Shown here: positions 1 through 12,581 of the stretch, in pieces
How the letters are laid out: every line of letters starts with the position of its first letter
How positions within the stretch are numbered: the first letter of the stretch is position 1
Assembly: GCA_032622095.1 (NCBI GenBank)
Contig: CP136062.1
Span: 17,983,739-18,047,738, forward strand
Direction of reading: 5' to 3'
DNA: 64,000 nt
Source of the DNA: Siphonodentalium dalli
Taxonomy: Eukaryota > Mollusca > Scaphopoda > Gadilida > Siphonodentaliidae
The notes under the pieces: generated by a model
The model's database searches: none
What the model was told of the DNA's origin: nothing
Seen by the model: the letters and a program-made list of their open reading frames with translations, nothing else
Position numbers and translations under genes: made by a program

Positions 1-204
1 TGAGAGGTGATATGGCTTGGAAGGGATGTTGGTTTATGTCAGGGTTGGGCCTGGGCCATGTGGGATGGGGTGGGTGGGGGAGGGTGGAATGTTTCCATAA
101 TTTCATTAAAGAGTAAAGTTTCATAACTCTGCAGATGTTATATATAATGGTGTCACTTTTTTTCAAATTTTAAAACATGTTTAAAAAAAATTGTCCCAGA
201 AGAT

Positions 205-312
205 GAGGCCTAAGCAGAATAAGGTAATTGAGGGTGTATTTGGTGATGCTAGCCTGCTGTATGGGGTAGCAACACTAAATTCACCATCTGGGGACTTCAT
301 TCTGCAAATGTC
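205..312. repeat. Palindromic MITE copy (AGAATGAGGT family), diverged
   Basis: The segment has inverted halves related to 'GGTGAATTTGGTGATGCTA' and ends in a 'CATTCTGCAAATGTCAGACA' motif. The same arms recur at 38095-38210 and 38300-38390. It is a small non-autonomous inverted-repeat element with no coding content. Confidence 0.55.
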
Positions 313-698
313 AGACACACTATGTCCAGGCTTGGAGAAATGAACAATGGACTATTCATTGTAGACTCTGGTAGAATAGTTGTTTAGCTAATGTCATGTG
401 GTGTAATGACAGATGGTAAACTGGTCTGAAGCAAGCAGTCTGAAGCAAGAGTATTGGGTGACCACACTATGATAAATTGGCTTTTTCAATAATACAGGCT
501 TCAGTGTTCTCTTAAAAATTAATAGTGCATAGCAAAGAGGTCTGAATTATAAAGGGCCATAACTCTGTTAAAATATATCGGATGAAACCCATATTTTAAC
601 TTGATCTGTATATAAGTGTCAAAAATTCATATACCAAATTTGGTGTTGATCAGATGAAAAATGTTTGAGTAATCCTGTCTTGGATGAATTCTATATCA

Positions 699-2106
699 AA
701 ACAAGAGTGGAAGGGGTTAAATAAACAATACCAAAATCCATACAGATGAAGAACATGCTAAGAAAAATCTAGGTAAGAAATATGAGGCTGTGATGTGTCC
801 TAAACAAAATTAAAGGTCAAAATGCAAAAATTAATTTTTTTGTTTTTAAAGTTATGTCCCTGGCTCTGCCCCTATTTGACCCAGTGACCCCATTTGAACA
901 AATCTGAACCCCAGTCACCCAAGGTATCTATGTACCAAATATAAGCTAAATCGGCCAAATATTTTTTTAGAAGAAGTCATTGTAAGAATTACTATGAGTT
1001 ATGGCCCTGGTTTCTCAACTAATTGACCGGGTGACCTCATTTGAACAAATCTGAACACCAGTGACCCAAGGACCTTCCATACCAAATATTAGCTAAATCG
1101 GCCCAATGGTTCTGAACAAGAAGTCGTTGTAAGAATTACTATGGAGGAATAGAGTTATGGCCCTGGCTTCGCAACTATTTGACCCAGTGACCTCATTTGA
1201 ACAAATCTGAATTAGAGTCACCTAGGGAACATCCACACCAAATATGAACCAATACGGTATGATGGTTTCAGAGGAGAAGATGTTTTTTAAAAAGTTTGAC
1301 GGACGGACAGACAGACGGACAGACGGACGGACGTACAGACGATAGGTACCTTGTGCAAATTTTTTGTCCGGTTTCATTGTGGGGTTACATCATTGTACAA
1401 TGGCATTTTGTGAGGTGCATATTGAGATTACTTACGAAAGCTACCTTGTGGGGTTTGTACTCAAGTTTGTGCTGTTAACAATCTGCAAACTAATGGGATT
1501 AATTGCAGTAACCATACAATTGTGTAAGTCCTGGATAATGGGCTGTCACTGTGAGGTTAACTTCACTGATAATGGTTCAGATTTGTTTGATTCTTATAAC
1601 TCTTATAACATTTGCTTTATATGGTTACATAAATATGAGGGATTGGGAATGTTTAACCAAACAGCTTACAACTTGTCAAAAAACATTTACTAATTAAACA
1701 ATATGGCATGACATGAACTTTGACTCATCCCAAGTCAAGAACATAGAAATAACCATATAATGAAACATGAAATTAACTTTGACTACCTTCTGGAGTTAAC
1801 CCCACAAGTGATTATCATAACGTCCAAGTGAGACTGATGGACAATCCACCGATGGACATTTTTGCTGATGGGAAAAACCTTGTGGGGTGCATTTTCAATT
1901 AATGAAAATTTAACATCACAAAGACGTTTTATACCATTTTAGATATAAAGTTTTGTGGGGTTAACCCCACAGTCCGAAATAACCCCACAAGTCAATGGCA
2001 GTACATGAAAATAACCCCACAAGGTACCTCTCCTAAGAGCGGACGGACGGACGACGGACGAGGAGTGATGACTATAGCTCCACCGAAGACTTTGTCTCAG
2101 GTGAGC
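699..2106. mobile_element. GGCCATAACTC-type non-autonomous element, copy 1 (interrupted)
   Basis: Starts at 'AAAACAAGAG' and ends at 'GTCTCAGGTGAGCTAA'. Inside are repeated modules of about 120 bp with 'GTTATGGCCCTGG', 'TTGACCCAGTGACC' and 'ATTTGAACAAATCTGAA', then a GGACGGACAGAC run. Copy 2 at 2108-2776 has the same ends, but here the GGACGG run is split by a nested element at 1347-2027. It has no ORF of substance. Confidence 0.7.
1347..2027. mobile_element. Nested TIR element with GGTACCTTGTG ends and TA target
   Basis: The ends are GG-TA-CCTTGTG and CACAAGG-TA-CC. The motif 'TTGTGGGGTTA' recurs internally near both ends. It sits inside the GGACGG run of the surrounding element. TA flanks suggest a Tc1/mariner-type mechanism, but no transposase is present. 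The 60- and 109-residue reading frames here look non-coding. A relative with 'TACTTGTGGGGTG' ends is at 9899-10263. Confidence 0.6.
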
Positions 2107-2107
2107 T

Positions 2108-2776
2108 AAAAACAAGAGAGGATATGGTTAAATAAATGATACAAAAATAAATACAGATGAAGAACGTGCCAAGAAAAATCTAGGTAAGAAATATGAGGCT
2201 GTGATGTGTCTAAAAGAAAATTCAAGGTCAAAATGCAAAAATTAATTTTTTTGTTTTTAGAGTTATGTCCCTGGCTCTGCCCCTATTTGACCCAGTGACC
2301 CCATTTGAATAAATCTGAACCCAAGTCAACCAAGGTTCCTCCGTACCAAATATAAGCTAAATCAGCCCAATATTTCTTGAGAAGAAGTCATTATAAGAAT
2401 TACTATGACTTATGGCCCTGGTTTCTCAAGTAATCAACCTGGTGACCTCATTTGAACAAATCTGAATGTGAGTCACCTAGGGAATATCCACACCAAACAT
2501 GAACCCATTAGATCTTATGGTTCTGGAAAAGAAGTCGTTCTAAGAATTACTATGAAGGAATAGAGTTGTGGCCCTGCTTTCGCAACTATTTGACCCAGTG
2601 ACCTCATTTGAACAAATCTGAATGAGAGTCACTTAGGGAACATCCATACCTAATATGAACCAATTCGGTCCAATGGAACTTTAGAAGAAGATGTTCAAGA
2701 ATTGTTGACGGACAGATGGACGGACGGACGAGGAGTGATAACTATAGCTCCAACGGAGACTTCGTCTCAGGTGAGC
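2108..2776. mobile_element. GGCCATAACTC-type non-autonomous element, copy 2
   Basis: Runs from 'AACAAGAGAGG' to 'GTCTCAGGTGAGCTAA' and lies directly after copy 1. It carries the same internal modules and a short GGACGGACGG tract near the 3' end, without the nested element seen in copy 1. Confidence 0.7.
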
Positions 2777-4745
2777 TAATAAAAAATAGAATGGCTGACT
2801 GAAGCCGTTTTATCGTTCCAACTAAGCCTGTTCTTAGCAGCACTTCATCCACATAATACGAATATACACCATGTATCAGAAGACATATCAAATGTGATAT
2901 TTTAAGGGAATTGCGCTCTTCATTTGTTATAATTCACACTTATCTTTTTATCAAGCTCAGTTGTGACTAAAAGCCCAGATGCCAGAAGCCGGTGTCTGGC
3001 GATTACAAGACAAGTTACAAAATAGATTAACTGGTTTGAACGCATGAATATGTCAATGGTCAGAAAAAGTGTTTATAGACTTAAAAACTTAAGTGTCAGC
3101 TGGTCATACGCGGTGGAGGTTCTCATATTATCTGCCGGTCATAAGCGGGCGAAGTTCTCATATGAACATATTATCCGCCGTCATATGCTTTGGAGGTTCT
3201 CATATTATCTGCGGTCATATGCGGGGGAGGTTCTCATATTATCTGCCGGTCATACGTGGGGGAGGTTCTCATATGAACATATTATCTGCCGGTCATACGT
3301 GGTGGAGGTTCATATTATACGTGGTCATACGTGGGGGAGGTTCTCATATTATCAGCCGGTCATACGTGGTGAAGGTTCATATTATCCGCCGGTCATACGT
3401 GAAGGAGGTTCTCATATTATCAGCCGGTCATATGGGGAGGTTCTCATATGAACATATCCACCGGTCATACGCAGGGGGAGGTTTTCATATAAACATATTA
3501 TCCGGTGGTCATATGCGGTGGAGGTTCATATTATCCGCCGGTCATACGCGAGGGAGGTTCTCATATTATCAGCCGGTCATATGGGAGAGGTTCTCATATG
3601 AACATATTATCCGCCGGTCATACGCGGGGGGAAGGTTCTCATATGAACATATTATCCATTGGTCATCTGCTTTAGAGGTTATCATATTTTCCGTGGTCAT
3701 AAGCGAGGGGAGGTTCTCATATTATCCGCCGGTCATATGGGGGAGGTTCTCATATTAACATATTATCCGCTGGTCATACACGGTGGAGGTTCATATTATC
3801 TGCCGGTCATACACGAGGGAGGTTCTCATATTATCAGCCGGTCATATGGGGGAGGTTCTCATATTAACATATTATCCACCGGTCATACACAGTGGAGGTT
3901 CATATTATCGGCCGGTCATATGCAAGGGAGGTTCTCATATCAATAGCCGGTCATATGGGGGATGTTCTCATATTAACATATTATCCACTGGTCATACACG
4001 GCGGAGGTTCTCATATGAACATATTATCCGCCGGTCATATGCGGTGGAGGTTCATATTATTCGCCGGGTCATACGCGAGGATGATTCTCATATGTGGGGG
4101 AGGTTCTCATATTATCTGCCGGTTATATGCGGGGAGGTTCTCAACTTCTCATATGAAGTTCTGATGTTATTCGCGGTCATCTGCAGGGGAGGTTCTCATA
4201 TTATCCGCCGGTTATATATGGTGGAGATTCATGTTATTCACTGGTCATACACGAGGGAGATTCTCATATTCTCATATGAGGACCTCACCTGCATTTGACT
4301 GACGAATAATATGAGAACCTCCACCATGTATGACTGGCGGATAATATGTTCATATGGGAACCTCCCCCATATGACCGGCAGATAATATGAGAACCTCCAC
4401 CGCATATGACCGGCGGACAAGTCTATAAACACTATTTGATTTGAATATTCTTTCGAACAGTCTGACCATTGACATATTCATGTGTTCAAACCGGTTAGTC
4501 TATTTTGTAACTTGGCTTGTATTCACCGGAAACCGGCTTCCGGCATCTGGGCTTTTAGTCACAACTGAAATAAAAAATAAGTGCGAATTATAACATATGA
4601 AGAGCGCAAATCCCTTTAAAAATCACATTTGATACGTCTTCTGATACATGGTGTATATTTGTATTTTGTGAATGGAGTGCTGCTGAGAACAGGCTTATTT
4701 GGAATGATAAAACTGTTTCAGACTCGGCCATCCTATTTTTTACGA
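2777..4745. mobile_element. Foldback element: long inverted arms around a minisatellite core
   Basis: Outer arms of about 280 bp, at roughly 2777-3085 and 4425-4745, are inverted copies of each other. For example 'AAAAAATAGAATGGCTGA' on the left pairs with the complement near 4725, and 'CACCATGTATCAGAAGAC' is mirrored near 4640. The core (3090-4300) is a degenerate tandem array with units of about 35-50 bp containing 'GGAGGTTCTCATATTATC' and 'CGCCGGTCATA'. It switches orientation at about 4300. Long ORFs here are translations of the repeat. No target duplication was identified. Confidence 0.75.
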
Positions 4746-5264
4746 GAAAAAGTAGCACTCTTTCTTGGAGCGAATTCTGCAACAATTTCACTGCGTGGTG
4801 GACCCATTTAGAAATTATTATGTTCCCTGTGTCTTATATATATATATATAATCATACATTTTGATATACCGGTACTATACGCCCCATTATGTGGAATATA
4901 TCAGCTGAAATAGATCCTGTTATTGTTTTTAAACATCGAGTCTGTTTTTAGCTGTTTTCATCAGCGTGTGTTTGCATGTTCGCCATTACAATATTTGTAC
5001 TAAAACAGCCTCATTGTAGCTAAAAATGAGTGTGCAGTGCATGATTTGATACCTAATACTTGTTGTTTGCTAGCGTATTCATCAAGATATCTAAATTCTA
5101 AACATTGATGTCGAACGCAGTTTTCTGTGTTTTGTGGCACCTTCGCATGGGTGGGTTAATCGGGGTAGTATCATATGACCTCCCCGTCGTCGCCCAATGT
5201 TTTGAGTTTTTCAAAGAAATGTAACTCTAACATTCCTGTTATTAAGTCAAATATTACCTTTACT

Positions 5265-6255
5265 AAACAAGAGGTACGCTGTCAGCCTGTCGCGTGGCAT
5301 TTGCCCCCGACGGTAGCAATTCGGATTAAGCATGGACGAAACTGCGGATATCTGAGGAGGTCTATATGACCATTCCAAAAGAAGTTCGTACTAGGAATTC
5401 CGGAAACCCAAAAACAAGCGATATGGAAACCCAAAAACAAGCGAAAATTCAAATTTCTAAGTTGAAAAAAGGGCCATAACTCTGGCAAAAATCATCAGAT
5501 CATACCCAAATTCGCACTTGACATGTATTTTCATATAACTAATCCACAAAAATATGGGATTTGCAATCGTACCACCAAAGCTCATACTATCATCTGGAAA
5601 CCCAAAAAAACAAGAGAAAAATTTGAATTTTCTAATTAAAAAAAGGCCATAACTCTGGTGAAAATGTGTGGACGAAACCCGCACTATGCATGTAGCTGTT
5701 CCCCCCATGCTGCTCTATCACCATACCAAATATCAGCTAAATCTGCCCGGCGGTTGCTGAACAATAATGCAAAATGTTTGTACGGACGGACAAAATTGAA
5801 ATTTTCTAAATTGAAAAAAGAGCCATAACTCTGGCAAAAATCATCAGATCATACCCAAATTCGCACTTGACATGTATTTTCATATAACTGATCCACAAAA
5901 ATACGGGATTTGCAATCGTACCACCAAAGCTCACGCTATCATCTGGAAACCTAAAAAACAAGAAAGAAAAAAAAAAACGGTCATAACTGTGGTGAAAATG
6001 GGTGGACGAAACCCGCGCTATGCATGTAGCTGTTACCCAATGCTGCTCTATCACCATACCAAATATCAGCTAAATCTGGCCAGCGGTTGCTGAACAATAA
6101 TGCAAAATGTTTGTACGGATGGACAAAATTGAATTTTCTAAGTCAAAAAAGGGCCATAACTCTGGTGAAAATGGGTGGATGAAACCCACGCTATGCATGT
6201 AGCGGTTGCTGAAAAATAATGCAAAATGTTTGTACAGACGTACGGACGTATGGAC
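5265..6255. mobile_element. GGCCATAACTC-type element (AACAAGAGGTACGCTG variant)
   Basis: Starts 'AAACAAGAGGTACGCTG' and contains tandem modules with 'GGGCCATAACTCTGG', 'GGTGGACGAAACCCGC', 'CATGCTGCTCTATCACCA' and 'TGTTTGTACGGACGG'. The same family, less decayed, is inserted in the satellite at 59585-60701. Apparent ORFs on both strands are repeat translations. Confidence 0.7.
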
Positions 6256-6779
6256 GAACAAATGGGTAGATATGTGGCTCCGACCTATGTGGCCAGAAAT
6301 GGTAATGTGGCTTTAGTTTTTATGTGGCTTCTCATAAAATTTTATGTGGCTATCAAGTAGTAGATAGTGATAAAACTCCAGATTATGGATTCATAACATG
6401 TTGGAATTATAGCAGAAGAAGCCGATTAAAACTCAAAAACTTGCACACAGCAACTGGGAAAGTGGAATAGGAGAAACTGACAGGTCCGTGATTGGGTGAC
6501 TTGCCACATAAATGTCCGTCAGTGTCCGACATCTCCTATTGACAGGTCATGGATGTCTAAATCTATGGACTTTTTGTTTCCAAATTTTGAGTGACTACAA
6601 AATTAAACAAGTGCACCGCTGGGTGGAGGTAACGCCCCTGACTGTACAATCAGAGAGGATTTTTCTTATTTTTGTGCAAATACTTATTAAATGGCACTTT
6701 GTAAAGTTATGTTATTCATGAGTATTTAGTACGAATGTTGTTCTATATTAGCTTCAAATTTGGTCTGGTGCCACAAAAA

Positions 6780-7285
6780 TAGAAGGAAAACTGAATTTTC
6801 TGAAAAAAAAAACTGAATGTTTTAAGTCGAAAAAGGGTCATAACTCTCACAAAAATTATCCGATTGAACCGAAATTTTACCTTGACCTGTATTGCGATAT
6901 TGGTAATACACAAAAAAAACGGGTTTTGCAAATAAACAATCCAAAATCAAGTTATCATCTGGAAACCAAAAAAAGTAGCAGAAAACCTGAATTTTCTAAG
7001 TCCAAAAAGGGGCGTAACTCTGGAAAAAATGGGCGGACGAAACCACGGCTATGTGGAAATCTTGTCCCCCCGGCTGGTCTATTGGCATACCAAAGATCAA
7101 CTGAATTGAATTAGCGAAACCAAAGTTATGAGTTGAAACGTTTGTACGGACGGACAGAAGGACGGACAGACGGACGGACGGACGGACGGAAGGACGGACG
7201 GAAGGACGGACGAAAGGACGGACGGAGACGGACGGAGGGCTCCACTATATACCCCCAAATCTCCATCGGAGATCGGGGGCATAAT
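6780..7285. mobile_element. GGCCATAACTC-type element with GGACGG run and GGGGGCATAATAA end
   Basis: Contains 'AAGGGTCATAACTC', 'GGGGCGTAACTCTGG' and a long (GGAC)n/(GGAA)n-type run at 7145-7232. It ends in 'CGGGGGCATAATAAG', a 3' end also found at 60695. The left boundary is unclear. Confidence 0.6.
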
Positions 7286-9012
7286 AAGCTGATTAGGCCA
7301 AATAGATCATTTTTGAACGTCCATCTGAAAGCTGTTACGTGGCTAGCCACGCAACGGAAGTTATGCACATAAATATCCATTTTACACAATCTTAGCCACA
7401 TAAGTAGTCATTAGTAAACGCGGACGGACGGAGAAGTCGGGGGGCATAATAAAGGGCATACAAAAAGAATGACACCACAGTCAGATACACATTTCAAAAA
7501 CACTATAGGAAAAAACACTGTAAGGGTGGGTGGGCTTGGGGGAGGTTGGCGGCACATTAAAACAAACTTCAGCCCAAAATTTACTCGACTGGGAAGTCGT
7601 GTGAGATTGCCTCAATCGGTCTCTAGATGCGCATAAATCACAGCTTCGCACGAATTAATAGAATTTTTATGTGCAATAGATAATAAACTTCATTTTAATA
7701 CCAAATTTGCTTGTGGGCATAGTGTTATCACTGTAAAAATGCATTCTACAGCTGTTCCACAGCCTTGATTTTGACAATTTTATGGTAGGTCAGTTGTCGA
7801 CTGAATAATGCAACTTCTGGTGTGTGGGCAGTGGCGGGGTTAACATTTGTGGCTACAGCGAATATCGGAATTTTGTTAGACACCAAAAGGCCCTCTATAA
7901 TGTACGTGCTGTATTCCTTGAGATATCGGCCGTTCCACGCAATTTGAAATTCTCTTCCGCAGATTGTCGTTCTATTCCATATTCCATTCCATCCCGCAGA
8001 TTGTCATGTCCCCATACCTGGCAAAAGAGTGAAGGAGAGAATACAAACATACCTGGTAGAAGATGGTACCGGTACAACTCCACTTGAAACCTCTGGGTTT
8101 ATAGGGAAGTTAGCCTCCGCCATTTTGCCCTCTGTAATAAAGGACTTTGCACGCCCCACTTAAATAATCATAAGTCGATCACTGAGTCAATATCAACTTC
8201 CTTGTTTCGACTGATGGGAAATTCCAATTCTAAATTTACAGTGCGCCGTCTTCTCAACACGTGACAAAATTCGCCAATCAAAATATTAATCAAAAGGAAT
8301 ATATAAAGTTTCGGTTTCGAAACGGAAATTTGGTCCTTGGCGTGTCGTACTTTGGTTATTGCGTACTTAGTGTGTATAAAAATGCTTGATATACACACTG
8401 CACGGTGTGGAAGAATTATGCGGACTTATGGATAATTATGTGTTATTCTAAATAGGGGGTCATTTATTTTTAATAGGACATGTTATATAATATTATTACC
8501 ACTTTATAGGGCGTTCTCTAGGCCATTGATAATGTTTTTCGGGGCGTTCCAAATAGCGTATTGTTACCAAAACAGCGGGCCGCGGGCCGTTAATGAGAAG
8601 CCTAGTTCAATATCGGCCCGCCGCCCGGAAACTATGGATCTCGTTTATTATCGCGAGAGTTACGTCCCTTCAACTTCCGATGTGGCGTGTTTATTTCAAG
8701 AAAATAATGGGAAGATGTATCCGATTTCCTCGCCACTATAGTGGTTTTATGATTGGAATTCACGCTATATGATTGAATTATTGTATCAAGCGTAAGTATG
8801 CATTGATAATTTTAGCTGTCAACCTCTCATTGGTTGTTACTCGTCTCCAATGCTGGGTTTTCCCCTATCCTATATTCGAGACTCCGTCAGTCCGTGTCAG
8901 CTGACAAGTCAAATGGTATCAAATTTAAATGTTCTTGAAAATATTTCTCTCTTAATCTACTTCATTATTCCACTAAATCCTCAAATGGGTCAAATGTCCA
9001 AAACTGTGGTAA
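7286..9012. other. Gene-free stretch, no recognisable feature
   Basis: Short ORFs at 7824-8087 and 8168-8398 have no recognised motif or codon pattern. A second 'GGGGGGCATAATAAAG' element end lies near 7438. Nothing else could be supported. Confidence 0.5.
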
Positions 9013-9204
9013 TAATAGTAATAACATGATTTCATCGGGCATTATGGTTTATTAACGGCCCTCTGGAATGATTAACAGCCCTCGGGCCTATTAGTGTCCC
9101 TCGACTTCGTCTCGGGCCGCTAATAGGCCCTTGGGCTGTTAATCATTCCAGCCGGGCCGTTAATAAACCATAACGCCCTCAAAAATCATGTTATTGTTAT
9201 ATTA
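9013..9204. repeat. Near-perfect palindrome (MITE-like hairpin)
   Basis: The arms read inward as 'ATAACATGATTT' and 'TTTATTAACGGCCC', then 'GGAATGATTAACAGCCC' and 'CGGGCCTATTAG'. Their complements follow in reverse order, around a centre at 'GACTTCGTC' (about 9110). It is a foldback of about 190 bp with no coding capacity. Confidence 0.7.
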
Positions 9205-9479
9205 TTTCATATATACATACACAGAGGAGCTTGTATTTTACCACGCTTAATTGCGAACAGCATATATACTGAGACGATTAGATTATATATAGATTTATTG
9301 GTAATGATACATATCTAGACAATTTTATACAAAAGTTGACACATGTATACGAATTGAATAAAAGGTCAGCCGACCACAGTGTTTCCCGAAAACGTGCACA
9401 TCTCCAATATGTGGGTAACAATACTCTGAAGTTTCAAATATCTACGATCAAAACTGTAGGAGGAGTTGATTACACCATG

Positions 9480-10340
9480 ACGGTACCATCATACAGAAAA
9501 ATTTAAAAAATGTTTTTCAAAGTCGAAAGGCCCATAACTCTGGGAAAAATCATCGGATCAGACTAAAATTCGAACTTAAGTCGAAAAAAGTTCATAACTC
9601 TAGGAAAAATCATCGGATCAAACTCAAATTCGAACTCAACTTGTATCTTGATATGACTGATCCACATTATACGGTATTTGCAATCAAATGATCCAAAATG
9701 ATATCCAGAAACCGAAAAAGTGAGAAATGTTCTCAGTAAAAAAAATTGAAAAAATGGAAATAACTCCATAAAAGAACATCGGATCAAACCCAGAATTGCA
9801 GAGCACCTGTGTTATTGGTTGAGACACATACATACCAAGTTTCAATCAAATCGGATGATCATTACTGGAGTTATAACTCGGACGCACAGACCAAAGTATA
9901 CTTGTGGGGTGACCGCACATACCTATGAATACTTGTGGGATGCGATCTTTTGTTTGAGTAACTTGTGGGGTGCAACCCACAACTGACGAAACCTCCCCCA
10001 AGCCCACCCACCCTAGTGTAGAATTCGACTTATACGGGACGAAATTGATCATTTGTGGTGTTATAAACTGTTTCTAAGCAATCTCCGTTATTTCGTTAAT
10101 ATATCCGCTTTTTCAAATATCTTTTTTTCCTAAATATTTATTTCAGATATATTACATATTCTGAGAAATATTATATTAACGAAATAACGGAGATGGTTTG
10201 TAAATAAAACAATTAGAAGAAAAGCATGTTAAATTTATGTTAAATTCATCGCACCCCACAAGTACTCTCTGGTTAGTGCGGACGCACGGGTGGACGGACG
10301 GGGCGGACGGACGGGGATGATTAATATAGTGCCCCAAAAA
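9480..10340. mobile_element. GGCCATAACTC/GGACGG-type element, interrupted
   Basis: Repeated 'AAGTCGAAA..CCATAACTC' and 'CATCGGATCAAACTC' modules are followed by 'TCGGACGCAC' at 9878 and resume at 10280 with 'GTGCGGACGCACGGGTGG'. The interruption is the TIR element at 9899-10263. Confidence 0.6.
9899..10263. mobile_element. Nested TIR element, TACTTGTGGGGTG ends
   Basis: The left end is 'TACTTGTGGGGTG' and the right end 'CACCCCACAAGTA', with TA flanks. Internal copies of 'ACTTGTGGGGTG' occur near the left end. A hairpin lies at about 10082-10192, with arms 'ATCTCCGTTATTTCGTTAAT'. It is inserted in the middle of a GGACGG-type element, as in the related case at 1347-2027. Confidence 0.6.
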
Positions 10341-10909
10341 AATAAATTTTTCGGGGGACAATTAGCAATAATAAATAATTATGGATGGAACTGCGGTCGA
10401 CATTAACCTGTTAACATATATTTGTAAGTGGGTGATATAAAGAGCTAACTATTTTGATGTATATAATCAAAAAGAGAATTAACAAATAAAGTTTTAAGAT
10501 GGTTAGTTGGTGGTATTACTTTTAATAAATTTTATTATTAATACTCGTCAGCCTCTATAATTGAATTTATCATTACCAGTGATAACACTTAAAGAATGAC
10601 AAAAATACCTCTTATTCCCATAGTGGTCCTAATACTTATGATGGGTTTAATTACGAAGACTGTCCAGTCATAAACAGATACGGTCAGTTCAGGTCAGTTG
10701 GGGATAGATCAGAAACCAATATTAGCTACATATATATATGTATCACATTACTATGAAATGTGAGTACTTTATATGAAAAATTTTGATCCTAATTAACATG
10801 AAAGTATCAGAATGATCCAGAATACCAGTCTAGAATTAAGACTCAACTCGAAAGTCCGTGAATACGGAACTTCTGCATATCCGTCTGTGTCCTGTAGCCT
10901 CGAACACGA

Positions 10910-11156
10910 TCAGACTTAAATTTGGTATGTAGGCCTACTTTGATCCCGGGAACAATATGGGCGGGTCCAATTTCACGTGCGACCGATTCATTGATGTCGC
11001 TCGTATACACTCATATATGTATGCATGCATGTTTCTGGATCTCGATAGATGATAGATCCACCTCATATTTGGTATGTAGGACTACTTTGTTCCCATGGTA
11101 AATAATATAATGGGCGGGTCCAATTTCACGTGCGACCGCGTTCTTGACATTGCCAT
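10910..11156. repeat. Two direct copies of an ~85-bp repeat
   Basis: 'TTTGGTATGTAGG.CTACTTTG' followed by 'GGGCGGGTCCAATTTCACG' and 'TGCGACCG' occurs at about 10917-11000 and again at 11063-11156. The two copies are in the same orientation and about 85% alike by eye. Confidence 0.6.
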
Positions 11157-11210
11157 CGATATAATATACGCTAAATATGAATGTGTCTGGACCGATCGAA
11201 CAATGTTATA

Positions 11211-11363
11211 CAGTTATCGCATTGTTTCGAGGTTGACACGAGGAATTGTCAACCCGATTAAGTCAATATTCACCAAGGCCGTAGGCCGATGTGAATATTG
11301 GCTTCCGAGGGCTGACAATTCCTCGTGTCAACCAAGAAACAATGCGATAAGTTGCGATAACTG
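11211..11363. repeat. Long palindrome
   Basis: The left arm starts 'CAGTTATCGCATTGTTTC' then 'GGTTGACACGAGGAATTGTC'. The right arm mirrors it and ends '..GCGATAACTG'. The centre is 'AAGGCCGTAGGCCGATG'. It can form a hairpin of about 75-bp arms. Confidence 0.7.
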
Positions 11364-11865
11364 TTTTATTATATGAAACGCGCTTTGATTGGACAAGACG
11401 TTGTGACGTTGAACGTCGCTGGAAAGCCTGATCAATTTTCAGGTCTGATAATAAGTTATGTTAACCTCTGAAGTTTCTGACGTCACTCAGAACTGATATT
11501 AACCTGTTGCTTCATTGATGAGGTGAACATCGTTAGATATCTCGATTTTTTCGTTACGTCTTAACATATGAATTGGGGAAAGAAACTTATGATCATATCA
11601 TAAATACATGTATTACACGCTTGTTCCTAGAAGTACAGTGTTATTGCTGCTCCATGCATATTCACAAATCCGTATGGAACGTACGTCCATACGCATCTCG
11701 TTGACGTAAAATGACGTACATGACTTTCGCCTCAACCATGAAACTGGAACTATTTAAATAAAAGAATCATCACACATGACAAACACGCCCTGTATGAGCC
11801 TAAATAAACATTCTAATCATGTATTTTTAATGCACGGATTCTAGGACGCGAAGCGTGTAATAAAC

Positions 11866-12020
11866 GCAGAACGACACGACATGTAAATGGGTTTGTCGAT
11901 ACGACACTCGTGCTGTCGCGGAGGGATAGAACTCGAGGCGCAAGCGCCTCTCGTTCGATCCTTCCGCGACATCACTCGCGCCGTGTCGACAAACCCATTA
12001 ACACATCGTGTCGTTCTGTG
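11866..12020. repeat. GC-rich palindrome
   Basis: The arms are 'GCAGAACGACACGA', then 'ATGGGTTTGTCGA.ACG' and 'GTCGCGGA.GGAT.GAAC', mirrored around 'GAGGCGCAAGCGCCTC' and ending 'TCGTGTCGTTCTGTG'. It is an inverted repeat that contains no tRNA. Confidence 0.65.
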
Positions 12021-12581
12021 TAAATATCGTTTGTCCAGACGCTATAATTTAGATTCTGTCCAGACGGAGGCGATCACAAATAAATCCCTAAATAGCCCGA
12101 CGAAGTTGGGCATATCATGCAACTAGTATGTCTATAATTATACATAGTGTGGTATTTGGGTATCAAATTATCAATTAATTATCGTGGATAAACCAACAAA
12201 ACACCGAAAAGCACGTGATCAGAAGCCAAACAAAAGATATCACATTTGACCTATATGTCCACAACCGCGGGAGAAACATGCAATCTTGTTTGTTTGCTGT
12301 GGACATCACTCTTTAAGCGAGGAGCACCACCGTATATTGGTTATATAATTAAATAGATCGTAATGATAGAAGAATTGATAAAACTGTGGAGATAGTTAAT
12401 TAAAAGATAATTTATTTGATTCAAACAGTTCGGTCTAATATATATATATAAAACGATATATTTGAAATGATGCGGCAGTAACAGCTGGGGTGTATACGAC
12501 GTCCATGTGTCCCTCGTGGTATATAACACCACTCAGTTATCCCCTGTATCCACTTGGTCCTTCTGTCGGCATCACTGAGGC

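Noticed and set aside
3044-4432. Overlapping ORFs of up to 221 residues on both strands
   Set aside because: They are translations of the GGAGGTTCTCATAT/CCGGTCATA tandem repeat; every frame is open because the unit lacks stops.
11866-12020. tRNA-like 'GTTCGATCC' motif
   Set aside because: It is part of a perfect palindrome; no acceptor stem, D arm or anticodon arm can be formed in tRNA order.
12421-12570. Peptide 'HGRRIHPSC' reminiscent of a motif seen in P2X7-like C termini
   Set aside because: The match is short, the frame is interrupted by the hAT MITE and contains stops when read across the empty site; insufficient support.
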